A DNA stretch of 64,000 nt from Streptomyces sp. MUM 2J (lineage in GTDB: Bacteria; Actinomycetota; Actinomycetes; Streptomycetales; Streptomycetaceae): positions 1-64,000 of the forward strand of contig NZ_JADWYM010000013.1 of the NCBI RefSeq assembly GCF_022414535.1, given 5' to 3'. Below the pieces are notes generated by a model that was not told where the DNA came from, made no database searches, and was given only the letters and a program-made list of their open reading frames with translations. Shown piece by piece: positions 8,572 through 18,410 of the stretch; within the stretch, counting starts at the first letter, position 1; the number at the start of each line of letters is the position of its first letter. The position numbers and the translations under genes are program-made.

Positions 8572-11262
8572 GTGGCCGGGACCGGCGCTGTCGATACGCA
8601 CGTCGTCGTGGTCGGCGCCGGGCCCGTCGGACTGATGCTCGCCGGGGAACTGCGGCTCGGTGGCGTCGACGTGGTGGTGCTGGAACGGCTCGACGCCCCG
8701 ACGGCGGAATCACGGGCGTCCACGCTGCACGCGCGCACCATGGAGATCCTCGGCCAGCGCGGACTGCTCGACGGCTCGGCCGTCGGCCTCGGTGGCGGCG
8801 GTGGTGGAGGCGCCATCGGGTTCGGTGGTCCGCTGCCGCCGCGCGAACCGAAGGGGCACTTCGGCGGGCTGCCGATGGACCTGACGCTGCCCAGTGCCTT
8901 TCCGGGCCAGTGGAAGGTGCCGCAGACCCGTACCGAGGAGATCCTCGGCGCCTGGGCGACCCGGCTCGGCGCGCAGATCCTGCGAGGTCACCGCGTCACC
9001 GGCCTGACCCGGCACCCGGACCGGGTCACGGTCACCGCCGAGCACGCCGGAGGCCGGCGGGAGTTCAGCGCGCTGTACGCCGTCGGATGCGACGGTGAGC
9101 ACTCCGCCGTGCGGCGGCTGGCCGGGATCGCCTTTCCCGGCAACGACGCCGAACGCGAACTGATCCGCGCCGACGTCGACGGCATCGAGATCCGGGGCCG
9201 GCGCTTCGAACGGCTGCCGAACGGCCTGGCGATCGCCGCCCGCCGGGGCGACGGCGTCACCCGCGTCATGGTCCACCGGTTCGGCACCCCACCGCGCGGA
9301 GCCGGCGAGGCACGGTTCACCGACATCGTCTCCGCCTGGCGGGACGTCACCGGTGAGGACATCTCCCACGGCATCCCCCTGTGGGTGAACTCCTTCGGCG
9401 ACGCCTCCCGGCAGGCCGGGCGCTACCGCGACGGGCGCGTGCTGCTCGCCGGCGACGCCGCCCACCAGCAGATGCCGATCGGCGGACAGGCTCTCAACCT
9501 CGGCCTCCAGGACGCGGTCAACCTCGGCTGGAAACTCGCCGCGACCGTACGCGGACGCGCCCCGGAGGGGCTGCTCGACACCTACCACCGGGAGCGGCAC
9601 GCGGTGGGCCGCCGCGTCCTGTCCAACATCCGCGCACAGGCGCGGCTGCTGCTCGGCGGGCCCGAGGTGGAGGCCCTGCGCACGGTCATCGGCGAGCTGA
9701 CGGCCCACGAGCCGGTGCGGGCGCATCTGGCCGGGATGATCAGCGGACTGGACGTGCGGCACGGCGCCGACCACGTGGACGGCGCGCGGGACGTGCGGGG
9801 CGCGGCGGACGTGCGGGGCGCGAGCGCCGTGCACGGCGCGGGAAGCACGGGAAGCACAGGGAGCGCGGCCGGGGCTCGTGAGACGGGCGGGGCGGGCGGC
9901 ACGCAGCGTGCCGGTAGCGCCGGTGACGCGCGCGGCGCCGACCGCGTGCACGGCGCACACGCGGCGCAGAACGCGACCCGAGGGCGCTCGCTCGTCGGCG
10001 CGCGCCTGCCCGAGGCGCCGCTGAAGGACGTCACGGGCGCCGCCGCCGCGACCACGCTCCAGCTGCTGCGCCCCGCGCGCGCTGTCCTGCTCGTGCTGAC
10101 CGCCGACGCCACTCGGCGCGCACGCCTCGCAGAGCCGGCAGGTGACTGGTCGGGCGCCGTCGACGTCGTGACGGCCCGCCTCGGCGCCCCCGACGCCGGA
10201 GCGCTGCTCACCGGCGTCGCCGCCCTCCTCGTACGGCCCGACGGGTACATCGCGTGGGCGGGGGACGCACCGGACGGCCTCCACGCGGCGCTCGCACGAT
10301 GGTTCACGCCCGGCGCCTCCGCGCCCGAACAGGCACGCGACGCATCGTCCACGCCGAGCGCTCCGACGCGCGCGCGGGCGCGCGATCAGCACACGAGCTC
10401 CTCCACCGTCGGCGCGCACCCCCGGATCCCACGCTCCGGCACGCACGACGGCGCACAGCACACCCACACGCAACCCATCGGCAGGACCAGGAGAAGGAAC
10501 ATGGGCAACCTGACCGGCAAGACCGCGCTCGTCACGGGCGCCAGCCGAGGCATGGGCCGGGCCACCGCCGAGCGGCTGGCCCGGGACGGCGCGCTCGTCG
10601 CCGTGCACTACGGCAGCAACGAGGAGGCCGCGGCCGAGGTGGTCGCCGGGATCGAGCAGGACGGCGGGCGGGCCTTCGCCGTACGGGCCGAACTCGGCAC
10701 GCCCGGTGACGTGCACGAGCTCTTCCTCGCGCTGGAGGAGGGACTGAAGGAGCGCACCGGCTCCACCGAGCTGGACATCCTGGTCAACAACGCCGGTGTG
10801 ATGGGCGGGGTGAAGCCGGAGGACACCACTCCGGAGCAGTTCGACCGGATCGTCGCGGTGAACGCCAAGGCGCCGTTCTTCATCATCCAGCGGGCGCTGG
10901 CGAACATGCCCGACGGCGGGCGGATCGTGAACATCTCCTCCGGCCTGACCCGCTTCGCCAACCCCGACGAGATCGCGTACGCCATGAGCAAGGGCGCCGT
11001 CGAGCAGCTCGCGCTGCACTTCGCCAAGGCGCTCGGCCCGCGCGGCATCACCGTCAACAGCGTCGCCCCCGGCATCACCCGCAACGGCAACCCGCTGTTC
11101 GACGTGCCGGAAGCGGTGGAGGCGATGGCGGCGCTGTCGACGTTCAACCGGGTCGGGGAGCCCAGGGACGTCGCCGACGTCGTGGCCTTCCTCGTCTCCG
11201 ACGACGCGCGCTGGGTCACCGGCTCCTTCGTGGACGCCAGCGGCGGCACCCTCCTGGGCTGA
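8572..11262 (+). CDS. Oxygenase-reductase fusion (PgaM type)
   Basis: One open frame of 896 residues joins an FAD monooxygenase (about 1-585; GAGPVG near 14, GCDGEHS near 171, LAGDAAH near 300) to a short-chain dehydrogenase (644-896) through a ~60-residue Ala/Ser/Thr/His linker. It starts at a GTG three bases after the aromatase gene. The domain order equals PgaM and CabM of angucycline pathways, where the oxygenase acts as a 2,3-dehydratase/oxygenase and the reductase reduces C-6. Two features are unusual: a Gly-run insert near residues 75-88, and a ~75-residue Ala/Gly/Arg/His low-complexity insert near residues 395-468, just before the thioredoxin-like domain. A strong internal start at 10501 can produce the reductase separately. 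Confidence 0.88.
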   Translation: MAGTGAVDTHVVVVGAGPVGLMLAGELRLGGVDVVVLERLDAPTAESRASTLHARTMEILGQRGLLDGSAVGLGGGGGGGAIGFGGPLPPREPKGHFGGLPMDLTLPSAFPGQWKVPQTRTEEILGAWATRLGAQILRGHRVTGLTRHPDRVTVTAEHAGGRREFSALYAVGCDGEHSAVRRLAGIAFPGNDAERELIRADVDGIEIRGRRFERLPNGLAIAARRGDGVTRVMVHRFGTPPRGAGEARFTDIVSAWRDVTGEDISHGIPLWVNSFGDASRQAGRYRDGRVLLAGDAAHQQMPIGGQALNLGLQDAVNLGWKLAATVRGRAPEGLLDTYHRERHAVGRRVLSNIRAQARLLLGGPEVEALRTVIGELTAHEPVRAHLAGMISGLDVRHGADHVDGARDVRGAADVRGASAVHGAGSTGSTGSAAGARETGGAGGTQRAGSAGDARGADRVHGAHAAQNATRGRSLVGARLPEAPLKDVTGAAAATTLQLLRPARAVLLVLTADATRRARLAEPAGDWSGAVDVVTARLGAPDAGALLTGVAALLVRPDGYIAWAGDAPDGLHAALARWFTPGASAPEQARDASSTPSAPTRARARDQHTSSSTVGAHPRIPRSGTHDGAQHTHTQPIGRTRRRNMGNLTGKTALVTGASRGMGRATAERLARDGALVAVHYGSNEEAAAEVVAGIEQDGGRAFAVRAELGTPGDVHELFLALEEGLKERTGSTELDILVNNAGVMGGVKPEDTTPEQFDRIVAVNAKAPFFIIQRALANMPDGGRIVNISSGLTRFANPDEIAYAMSKGAVEQLALHFAKALGPRGITVNSVAPGITRNGNPLFDVPEAVEAMAALSTFNRVGEPRDVADVVAFLVSDDARWVTGSFVDASGGTLLG
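9790..9840 (+). repeat. 18-bp tandem repeats inside the oxygenase coding region
   Basis: Two 18-base copies (9790-9807, 9808-9825) begin GACGTGCGGGGCGCG, and a degenerate copy follows to about 9840; related words extend from about 9750. They encode D-V-R-G-A-x units. The repeats form the core of the low-complexity insert that separates the FAD domain from the thioredoxin-like domain and look like slippage-driven expansion. Confidence 0.75.
10501..11262 (+). CDS. Nested SDR reductase (PgaMred/LanV type), internal start of the fusion gene
   Basis: Translation from the ATG at 10501 gives a complete 253-residue SDR: cofactor loop TGASRGMG, NNAG, Ser in NISSG and YAMSK with Tyr and Lys. This ATG is preceded by AGGAGAAGG (10489-10497) at ideal spacing, one of the best ribosome sites in the region. 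Internal initiation at the same place is described for pgaM, where the free reductase joins the fusion protein in a complex. LanV-type homologues reduce the C-6 ketone of the angucyclinone. The nested product is therefore likely real; its stereochemistry cannot be judged from sequence alone. Confidence 0.75.
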   Translation: MGNLTGKTALVTGASRGMGRATAERLARDGALVAVHYGSNEEAAAEVVAGIEQDGGRAFAVRAELGTPGDVHELFLALEEGLKERTGSTELDILVNNAGVMGGVKPEDTTPEQFDRIVAVNAKAPFFIIQRALANMPDGGRIVNISSGLTRFANPDEIAYAMSKGAVEQLALHFAKALGPRGITVNSVAPGITRNGNPLFDVPEAVEAMAALSTFNRVGEPRDVADVVAFLVSDDARWVTGSFVDASGGTLLG

Positions 11263-11266
11263 CGCC

Positions 11267-12745
11267 ATGGCCGGGACACATCCGTCGCCCATGGCCGGCC
11301 CGGCCCAGGAGCGGTTCGGCCCCCGCCTGTGGGGGCTGCTGCTCGTCCTGGCCGGCAACATGCTCATCGACGCCCTCGAAGTGTCCGTGGCGGTCGTGGC
11401 GCTGCCGTCGATCGGCACGGACCTCGGGCTGGCGCCGACCGGAGCGCAGTGGGCCATGACCGGATTCGCCGTCGGCTTCGGCGGACTGATGCTCTTCGGC
11501 ACCCGGGTGGTGAACCTGCTGGGCCGCCGCCGGGTCTACCTGGGGGCACTGCTGGGCTTCGCCGTGGCCTCGCTGCTCAGCGCGGTCGCGCAGGAGCCGT
11601 GGCAGCTGGTGGCCACCCGGCTGGCCAAGGGGTTCTGCGCGGCGCTGACGGCGCCCACCGGGCTCGCCATCATCTCCACCGCCTTCCCCGAGGGGCGGCC
11701 CCGCGCCCGTGCCATCTCCGTCTACACGCTCTTCGGTGCGGGCGGCTTCACCGCGGGACTGCTGCTGTCCGGCTGGCTGACCGGGCACACCTGGCGGCTG
11801 GCGTTCGCCTTCCCGGCGCCGGTCGTGCTGGTGCTCTTCGCCTTCGGGCTGCGGCTCGTTCCCGAGCAGACCGCGCCCCCGGGCACGCCCCGGCGCTATG
11901 ACCTGCTCGGCGCCGCCGCGTTCACCGGTGCCCTGCTCGCCCTCGTGTCCGGCATCACCGCGCTGCCCGGACGTGGCGTCAGCGACCCGCGAGCCGTCGG
12001 GCCGCTGGCTGCCGCGGCCGGGCTGCTGGTGCTGTTCGTGCTGGTGGAGCGGAGCACGGCCGACCCGCTGGTGGACGTGCGTCCGCTGCGCAGCCCCGCG
12101 CTGAGACGTTCGGCGCTGGGTGCGGCCTGCCTCAACGGCTCGTATCTGGGTCTGCTGTTCGTGCTGACCTACCAGATGCAGACCGCAGCCGGCTGGTCGC
12201 CGCTGACGAGCGCGCTGGCGCTCGTGCCGGCCGCGGCTCCGCCGGCGCTCACCGCGCTGTCCTCGGGGCGGCTGGTCGCCCGGTTCGGCGCCCCGCGCCT
12301 CATCGCGGCGGGCGCCGCCTGCGCGTTCGCCGGGTACCTGCTGCAACTGCGGCCGTCCTGGCCGCTGGACTACGTCGGGCGGATCCTGCCGACGCTGCTC
12401 CTGGTGGGCGCCGGGTTCGTGCTGTCGTTCGCCGCGCTGAACATGAGGGCGACGTCGCAGCTGGCCCCCGCCGAACGCGGCGCCGCCAGCGGCCTGTACC
12501 AGACGGCCGTCCAGCTCGCCGCGGCCGTCGCGGTAGCGGCCGTCGCCGCACTGCTCGCCGCCGCGGACCCCGGCACGACGCCGGCACAGGCGGTCTCCGC
12601 CTGCCGGCCGGCCCTGGTCCTGGTGGCCGTGCTCGGTGGCGCCGGGCTGCTGGTCGGGCTCACGGGACTGACCCGGTCCGGAGCCTCGGCCACGGCCACG
12701 CCCTCCGCCACGGCCACCGGCGCACCGCGCGCACCGCGCACCTGA
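11267..12745 (+). CDS. MFS drug exporter (DHA2 / 14-TM type)
   Basis: A 492-residue integral membrane protein with about 14 hydrophobic helices. The first helix (LLLVLAGNMLIDALEVSVAVVALPSIG) and motif A-like GRRRVYLGALLGF match the DHA2 major facilitator subfamily (proton-driven drug efflux). It starts four bases after the fusion gene, so it is probably in the same transcript; a second ATG at 11291 is an alternative start. The C-terminus ends in a short Ala/Thr-rich tail. Likely role: export of, and self-resistance to, the cluster product. The exact substrate is inference from position. Confidence 0.9.
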   Translation: MAGTHPSPMAGPAQERFGPRLWGLLLVLAGNMLIDALEVSVAVVALPSIGTDLGLAPTGAQWAMTGFAVGFGGLMLFGTRVVNLLGRRRVYLGALLGFAVASLLSAVAQEPWQLVATRLAKGFCAALTAPTGLAIISTAFPEGRPRARAISVYTLFGAGGFTAGLLLSGWLTGHTWRLAFAFPAPVVLVLFAFGLRLVPEQTAPPGTPRRYDLLGAAAFTGALLALVSGITALPGRGVSDPRAVGPLAAAAGLLVLFVLVERSTADPLVDVRPLRSPALRRSALGAACLNGSYLGLLFVLTYQMQTAAGWSPLTSALALVPAAAPPALTALSSGRLVARFGAPRLIAAGAACAFAGYLLQLRPSWPLDYVGRILPTLLLVGAGFVLSFAALNMRATSQLAPAERGAASGLYQTAVQLAAAVAVAAVAALLAAADPGTTPAQAVSACRPALVLVAVLGGAGLLVGLTGLTRSGASATATPSATATGAPRAPRT

Positions 12746-12878
12746 CGCGGCGGCACCCGCGGCCCTCCGGCGCTTTCGGAGCGCCGTGGGCGTCCGCGGG
12801 CCCCGGGCGCCGGCCCTCCCTCGGGCGCCCGCGGGGCTCCTCCTCCACCCCACACCTTTTTCCGACGGGGGAACTTCC

Positions 12879-13328
12879 ATGGATCAGACAACGAAGACCT
12901 GGGTCTTCGACGATCTCGACGATCTGGACGACCCGGACTACGAGTTCGAGCACGACCACGCCGTCGAGGTACGGCCGCCGAGCCTCTCGCGGCTGGCCTC
13001 CTGCGGCACGGCCGAGCGCACCCGCCTCATCGACGACTACGTGCGCGCCGAACTCGCGCGCGTGCTGCGGATCCCGCCGGACACCATCGACACGGCCGGC
13101 CGCCCCATGAACAGTCTCGGCATCGGTTCCATCACCGGCCTGGAGCTCCAGCGCCGCATGGAGGCCGTCCTCAAGGTCGACGTCAACCTCAACATGCTGC
13201 TGCGCGCCAACAGCGCCGCAGAGCTCGTCGACTGCCTGGCCGGTCAGCTCGGCCCCGAGGACAACCCCCACAAACACGGCGGACAGCGCGACCACCTCGT
13301 CTCGCACGACCTTCCGAGTACGACGTGA
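12879..13328 (+). CDS. Free-standing acyl carrier protein with acidic N-terminal extension
   Basis: This 149-residue protein has a carrier domain at about 45-125, in which Ser84 in SLGIGSITGLELQRRME is the predicted phosphopantetheine site. The pattern is nearer to carrier domains of modular synthases than to type II PKS ACPs, and Gly replaces the usual Asp before Ser. It is preceded by a very acidic segment (DDLDDLDDPDYEFEHDH, 11-27) that may act as a docking or interaction region. A purine stretch (GACGGGGGAA, 12864-12873) precedes the ATG. The stop overlaps the start of the phosphopantetheinyl transferase gene, a strong hint that the transferase loads it. What it carries is not known; no cognate acyltransferase or adenylating enzyme is visible in the window. 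Confidence 0.8.
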   Translation: MDQTTKTWVFDDLDDLDDPDYEFEHDHAVEVRPPSLSRLASCGTAERTRLIDDYVRAELARVLRIPPDTIDTAGRPMNSLGIGSITGLELQRRMEAVLKVDVNLNMLLRANSAAELVDCLAGQLGPEDNPHKHGGQRDHLVSHDLPSTT

Positions 13329-14191
13329 TCGGGGAACTGGTGGCCCGCGGTGACCTGAGGAGCACCGCGGCAGGGCTGCCGGACCCGGGACGGCTCGACG
13401 TGTGGCTGGTGCGCCGCCCGCGGCTGGAGACGGCCGCCGACCTGCTCGACCTGTCCGATCTCAGCGACGCGGAGCGCCGGCGCACCGCATCCTTCGTACG
13501 CCCCACGGACGGGATCACCTACGCCTCCGCGCACGTGGCGCTGCGCCGGCTGCTCGGCCGCTACCTGGGGCTGGCGCCGCAGGACGTGCCCTTCGTGCGG
13601 GAGCCCTGCCCCGGCTGTGCCGAGCCGCACGGCAGGCCTGCCGTGGCCCACCCCGACCCGCCACTGCACTTCTCCCTGGCGCACAGCCACGGTGTGGCCG
13701 TCGTCGCCGTCTCCCGCACCGTCATCGGCGTCGACGTCGAGCGGCTGCCGCGGGACGAGACCGTCGAGGTGTGCGCCCCGGCGCTGCACCCGGGGGAGCA
13801 GGCCGAACTGACGGGCCTGGAGACCGAGGAGCGGCGCGCCGCCTTCGGACGGATCTGGACCCGCAAGGAGGCCTACCTCAAGGCGCTGGGCACCGGGCTG
13901 TCCCGGGACCCCGCCCACGACTACCTGGGTGCCGACCCGCGTCGTCGGCCCGACGGCTGGACGCTGCTGGACCTGCCGTCCGGTCCCCGGCACAACGCCG
14001 CCGTCGCGGTGCTCGGCGGACCCCCCGACCGGATCGTGCTGCGCTGGCTGCCGCAGGACGCGCTGCACGCCGGCGGCACGGTGGACCTGGAGGCCGACCA
14101 GCAGGTGCTCCGGCAGGGCGGCCAGGAGACGGATCCGCACGGCGTGGACAGCGACGGCACGACCACCCTCGTACCCGACTGGGGAGCGTGA
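13325..14191 (+). CDS. 4'-Phosphopantetheinyl transferase (Sfp type)
   Basis: A 288-residue enzyme that moves phosphopantetheine from CoA to the Ser of carrier proteins. The two family motifs are present: GVDVERL (135-141, Mg-binding acidic residues) and WTRKEAYLKA (178-187). HFSLAHSHG near 115-123 is the CoA-binding region. A CPGC pair (95-98) is also seen. The GTG overlaps the ACP stop by four bases. With three carrier proteins in the cluster it is presumably the dedicated activator, as JadM is in the jadomycin cluster. Confidence 0.95.
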   Translation: MIGELVARGDLRSTAAGLPDPGRLDVWLVRRPRLETAADLLDLSDLSDAERRRTASFVRPTDGITYASAHVALRRLLGRYLGLAPQDVPFVREPCPGCAEPHGRPAVAHPDPPLHFSLAHSHGVAVVAVSRTVIGVDVERLPRDETVEVCAPALHPGEQAELTGLETEERRAAFGRIWTRKEAYLKALGTGLSRDPAHDYLGADPRRRPDGWTLLDLPSGPRHNAAVAVLGGPPDRIVLRWLPQDALHAGGTVDLEADQQVLRQGGQETDPHGVDSDGTTTLVPDWGA

Positions 14192-14198
14192 GGCACTC

Positions 14199-15844
<1,646 letters not shown>

Positions 15845-15848
<4 letters not shown>

Positions 15849-16084
15849 GCGCGACGGACGGCGCGGACGACGCCCTGGTCATCCAGGTCGTGAAGGGCCG
15901 GGCCGGCCCCGCCGAGATCGCCGCGCTGACCAGTGTGCTGCTCGCCCGCGCCGCCGCCCTCGCCGCGGTGGGCCCCGGCCTGCAGGACCGGCCGCCGCCC
16001 ACCGCCGCATGGCGCCGCCCGGAACGCAACCAGCCCCACCGCGACCCCCGCGGCTGGCGCGTCGCAGGCAGCCGCGCGGCATAG
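15845..16084 (+). CDS. Acyl-CoA carboxylase epsilon subunit
   Basis: A 79-residue protein of the actinomycete-specific epsilon family, recognised by IQVVKGRAGPAEIAALTSVLLARAAA near the start and a C-terminal WRRPERN...GWRVAGSRAA. It stabilises and stimulates the alpha-beta carboxylase complex. It starts at a GTG inside the stop of the beta subunit (GTGA overlap), so the two are made together. This completes the cluster's own carboxylase. Confidence 0.88.
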
Positions 16085-16194
16085 GACCGCGGGGACGGCC
16101 GTGCGGGCGCCCGGAGCCTGCGCTCCGCGGGCGCCCGGCGACGCCCGCACGGCCTGCACGGCCCCCGGCCGACACAGCCCCACCTGCCCGCACG

Positions 16195-16217
16195 GCCGGC
16201 ACTCCCGGAGTGCCGGC
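16195..16217 (+). terminator. Hairpin after carboxylase epsilon gene
   Basis: A perfect 10-bp stem (GCCGGCACTC / GAGTGCCGGC) closes a three-base CCG loop in the 228-base gap before the SnoaL-like gene. There is no T-tract. It may be a terminator or processing site; the surrounding sequence is low-complexity with repeated CACGGCC words. Confidence 0.5.
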
Positions 16218-16312
16218 ACAGCCTGCACGGCCCGGGCGGCCCGCACGGCCGGCGCACGCCGCACGGCCCCAACGGCCCGCACCGGCCGGCCAGGAAACGG
16301 AGTGTCCTTCCC

Positions 16313-16885
16313 ATGACCACCACACCGTCCCTCGAAGCCCCCGACACCATCACCGTCCCGCGGGCCGAACTCGACGCCCTCCAGGCGCAGCTGCGCACCC
16401 TGGTCGACCGGGCGGAGATCACCGACCTGATCGACCGGTACGTCACGCTGCTCGACACGCAGGACGACCACGGCTACGACGACACCTGGCCGCGCTCGGT
16501 CTTCACCGACGACTGCCGGCTGGAGTTCCCCGTCGGCACCGTGGAGGGCCGCCACACGGCCGCGGCCTTCCACTTCGACCGCAAGTCGCGGTTCGCCCGC
16601 ACCCACCACCTGGCGTCCAACTACGGCATCCAGGTCGACGGCGACACCGCCCGCGTCCGCGTCCACCTCTTCGCCTCCCACGTCCACCACGGCGACGGAC
16701 CCGACCCCGGCGGCCGGTTCGACATCGGCGGCGTCGCCGAGGGCGAGGCGGTGCGCACCCCCGCCGGCTGGCTGCTGCGCCGCTGGCGGTTCCACCTGAT
16801 GTGGTCGGACGGCGCGGGCCCGCGCCCGGGGCCCGATCCGCGTGCCCTGCGCAGCACCCAGCCCCGCCCCCGGCCCCGCTCCTGA
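16313..16885 (+). CDS. SnoaL-like (NTF2-fold) protein
   Basis: A 190-residue protein of the SnoaL_4/NTF2-like fold. An N-terminal helix (AELDALQAQLRTLVDRAEITDLIDRYVTLLD) leads into the cone-shaped domain (DDCRLEFPVGTVEGRHTAAAF, TRTHHLASNYGIQVDGDTARV, WLLRRWRFHLMW). Members in aromatic polyketide clusters act as cyclases, hydroxylases or helpers; others are dehydratases. The C-terminal ~25 residues are Pro/Arg-rich and probably disordered. It lies 30 bases upstream of the third ACP gene, suggesting the two act together. Specific function is not assigned. Confidence 0.8.
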   Translation: MTTTPSLEAPDTITVPRAELDALQAQLRTLVDRAEITDLIDRYVTLLDTQDDHGYDDTWPRSVFTDDCRLEFPVGTVEGRHTAAAFHFDRKSRFARTHHLASNYGIQVDGDTARVRVHLFASHVHHGDGPDPGGRFDIGGVAEGEAVRTPAGWLLRRWRFHLMWSDGAGPRPGPDPRALRSTQPRPRPRS

Positions 16886-16914
16886 CCGCGCACGTTCGAC
16901 GAAGGGATGAGATC

Positions 16915-17313
16915 GTGTCAGGAACACCGTCCACACCCGATCTGGGCCGGCTGCGCGAAGCCGAAGGCGACGACCGCGTGCGGGTCCTCGAAGCGTTCCT
17001 GAGCCGCGGGCTGTCGACCTACCTCGACATCCCGCCGGCCCACCGCATCCACCGCACCCGGCCGCTGTACACGCAGGGCATCGACTCCCTGTCCGCGCTG
17101 GCCTTCCAGCGCCGGCTGGAAGCCGCCCTGCAGGTCCCGGTCCCCAGCCACCTGCTGCTCCGTGAGCAGTCCCTGAGCGAACTGGCCGCCACACTCGCGG
17201 AGTTGATCGCCGGGACGCCCAGGACGCAGCCGTCCTCGGTGGCCCCCGCCCCCGCTCCCGAGGCCCCCGCCACCGGTCACCGGGCCGCCTTGCCCAGCGG
17301 GGCGCTGATGTAG
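16915..17313 (+). CDS. Free-standing acyl carrier protein
   Basis: The 132-residue product has a carrier domain at about 20-100 with Ser58 in YTQGIDSLSALAFQRRLE as predicted phosphopantetheine site, followed by VPVPSHLLLREQSLSELA, the typical third and fourth helices. A ~30-residue Pro/Ala tail ends the protein. As with the carrier protein at 12879, the motif resembles modular-synthase carriers rather than the minimal-PKS ACP. The GTG at 16915 follows GAAGGGATGAGATC. It is the third carrier protein of the cluster; cargo unknown. Confidence 0.8.
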   Translation: MSGTPSTPDLGRLREAEGDDRVRVLEAFLSRGLSTYLDIPPAHRIHRTRPLYTQGIDSLSALAFQRRLEAALQVPVPSHLLLREQSLSELAATLAELIAGTPRTQPSSVAPAPAPEAPATGHRAALPSGALM

Positions 17314-17393
17314 CAGAGTGGCGCAGCGGCGGACCGCGACCGTCCCCGCCGCTGCCCCGACCCTCTCTCCCGACGCCCGGTGGAAGGCTGCCG

Positions 17394-18410
17394 TTGAGCC
17401 GCGAACGCATCCTGGTGACCGGTGGCACCGGCTTCATCGGCGCCCACGTCCTGCCCCTGCTCCAGGCACCGGCGCCGCACGGCCCCCGGCCCGCGGTACG
17501 CCTGCTCACCCACCGGCGTCCCGGCCCCGAACTGCTCGCGGCGGACGGGGAGACGGTGCGCGGCGACCTCGCCGACCCGGCCACGCTGCACGGCGTGTGC
17601 GAGGGCGTCACCACCGTCCTGCACCTGGCGGCCCGCGTGGGCGGCACGGAGGACGAGTGCCGTGCCGTCAACGAGGAGGGAACCCACGCCCTGCTCGCCG
17701 AGGCAGCCCGGGCCGGAGTCCGGCGCGTGGTCCAGCTCGGCACCGCCGCCGTCTACGGCGACGGCCCGCACCGCTGCGAACCCGAGGGCGGACCCGCCGA
17801 GGCGCCGGTCTCGGCCACCAGCGCCACCCGGCTCGCCGGCGAGCGGCTGGTGCTCTCGGCCGGCGGGACGGTCGTGCGGCCCTACCTCGTCTACGGCGAG
17901 GGCGACCGGTGGGTCGTCCCCTCCCTCGCCCTGCTGCTCGGCCAGGTGCCGCACTGGGTGGACGGCGCCACCGCCCGCGTCTCGCTCATCTCGGCGCCCG
18001 TCCTGGCCGCCGTCCTCGCCGAACTGGCCCTGGAGCCCGGGGAACGCGGAGCGCCCGCACGGCTCGGGGAGTCCCTGCCCGGCGGAGCGGCGGGCGCGTC
18101 CCCCGGTCGCGTCCTGCACGCCGCGCACCCCGAACCCGTCGCCGTCCGCGAACTGGTCACCACCGTCTGCCGTGCACTCTCCCTGCCGCTGCCCGACGGC
18201 GACATCCCCCTGTCCGCCGCCCGGGCCCGGCTGACCGCCTCCGCCGCCCGGCGTCCTCTCGAACTCCTCGCCCACGACCACTGGTACGACAGCAGCCGCC
18301 TGTGGTCCACCGTGACGACGCGCCCCGGACCCGCGTTCACCGCCGACTTCCCCGCCTGCGCACCGTGGTACCGGAAGGCGCTGGCGGAGCCGGGATCCGC
18401 GGGTCGGTGA
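17394..18410 (+). CDS. Atypical extended SDR (NAD-dependent epimerase/dehydratase family)
   Basis: The 338-residue protein has an intact N-terminal cofactor loop (VTGGTGFIG, 8-16) and DLADPATLHGV / LHLAARVGG segments of the extended SDR family. The catalytic YxxxK is absent: the aligned stretch reads T-SAT-R (Thr142, Arg146, followed by LAGE), and the Ser of the usual SS-AAVYG is Thr. Loss of these residues is described for SimC7, the angucyclinone C-7 ketoreductase of simocyclinone biosynthesis, so a similar role on an angucyclinone ketone is possible. It starts at a TTG preceded by GGAAGG. It is the last cluster gene on this side. Confidence 0.8.
   Translation: MSRERILVTGGTGFIGAHVLPLLQAPAPHGPRPAVRLLTHRRPGPELLAADGETVRGDLADPATLHGVCEGVTTVLHLAARVGGTEDECRAVNEEGTHALLAEAARAGVRRVVQLGTAAVYGDGPHRCEPEGGPAEAPVSATSATRLAGERLVLSAGGTVVRPYLVYGEGDRWVVPSLALLLGQVPHWVDGATARVSLISAPVLAAVLAELALEPGERGAPARLGESLPGGAAGASPGRVLHAAHPEPVAVRELVTTVCRALSLPLPDGDIPLSAARARLTASAARRPLELLAHDHWYDSSRLWSTVTTRPGPAFTADFPACAPWYRKALAEPGSAGR

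Noticed and set aside
11216..12880. Minus-strand frame of ~550 codons opposite the MFS gene
   Set aside because: Gln/Gly/Arg-rich antisense shadow of a clear 14-helix transporter.
16085..16312. CRISPR-like or regular repeat array (CACGGCC words)
   Set aside because: Copies are short, degenerate and irregularly spaced, without unique spacers; ordinary GC-rich low complexity with one hairpin.
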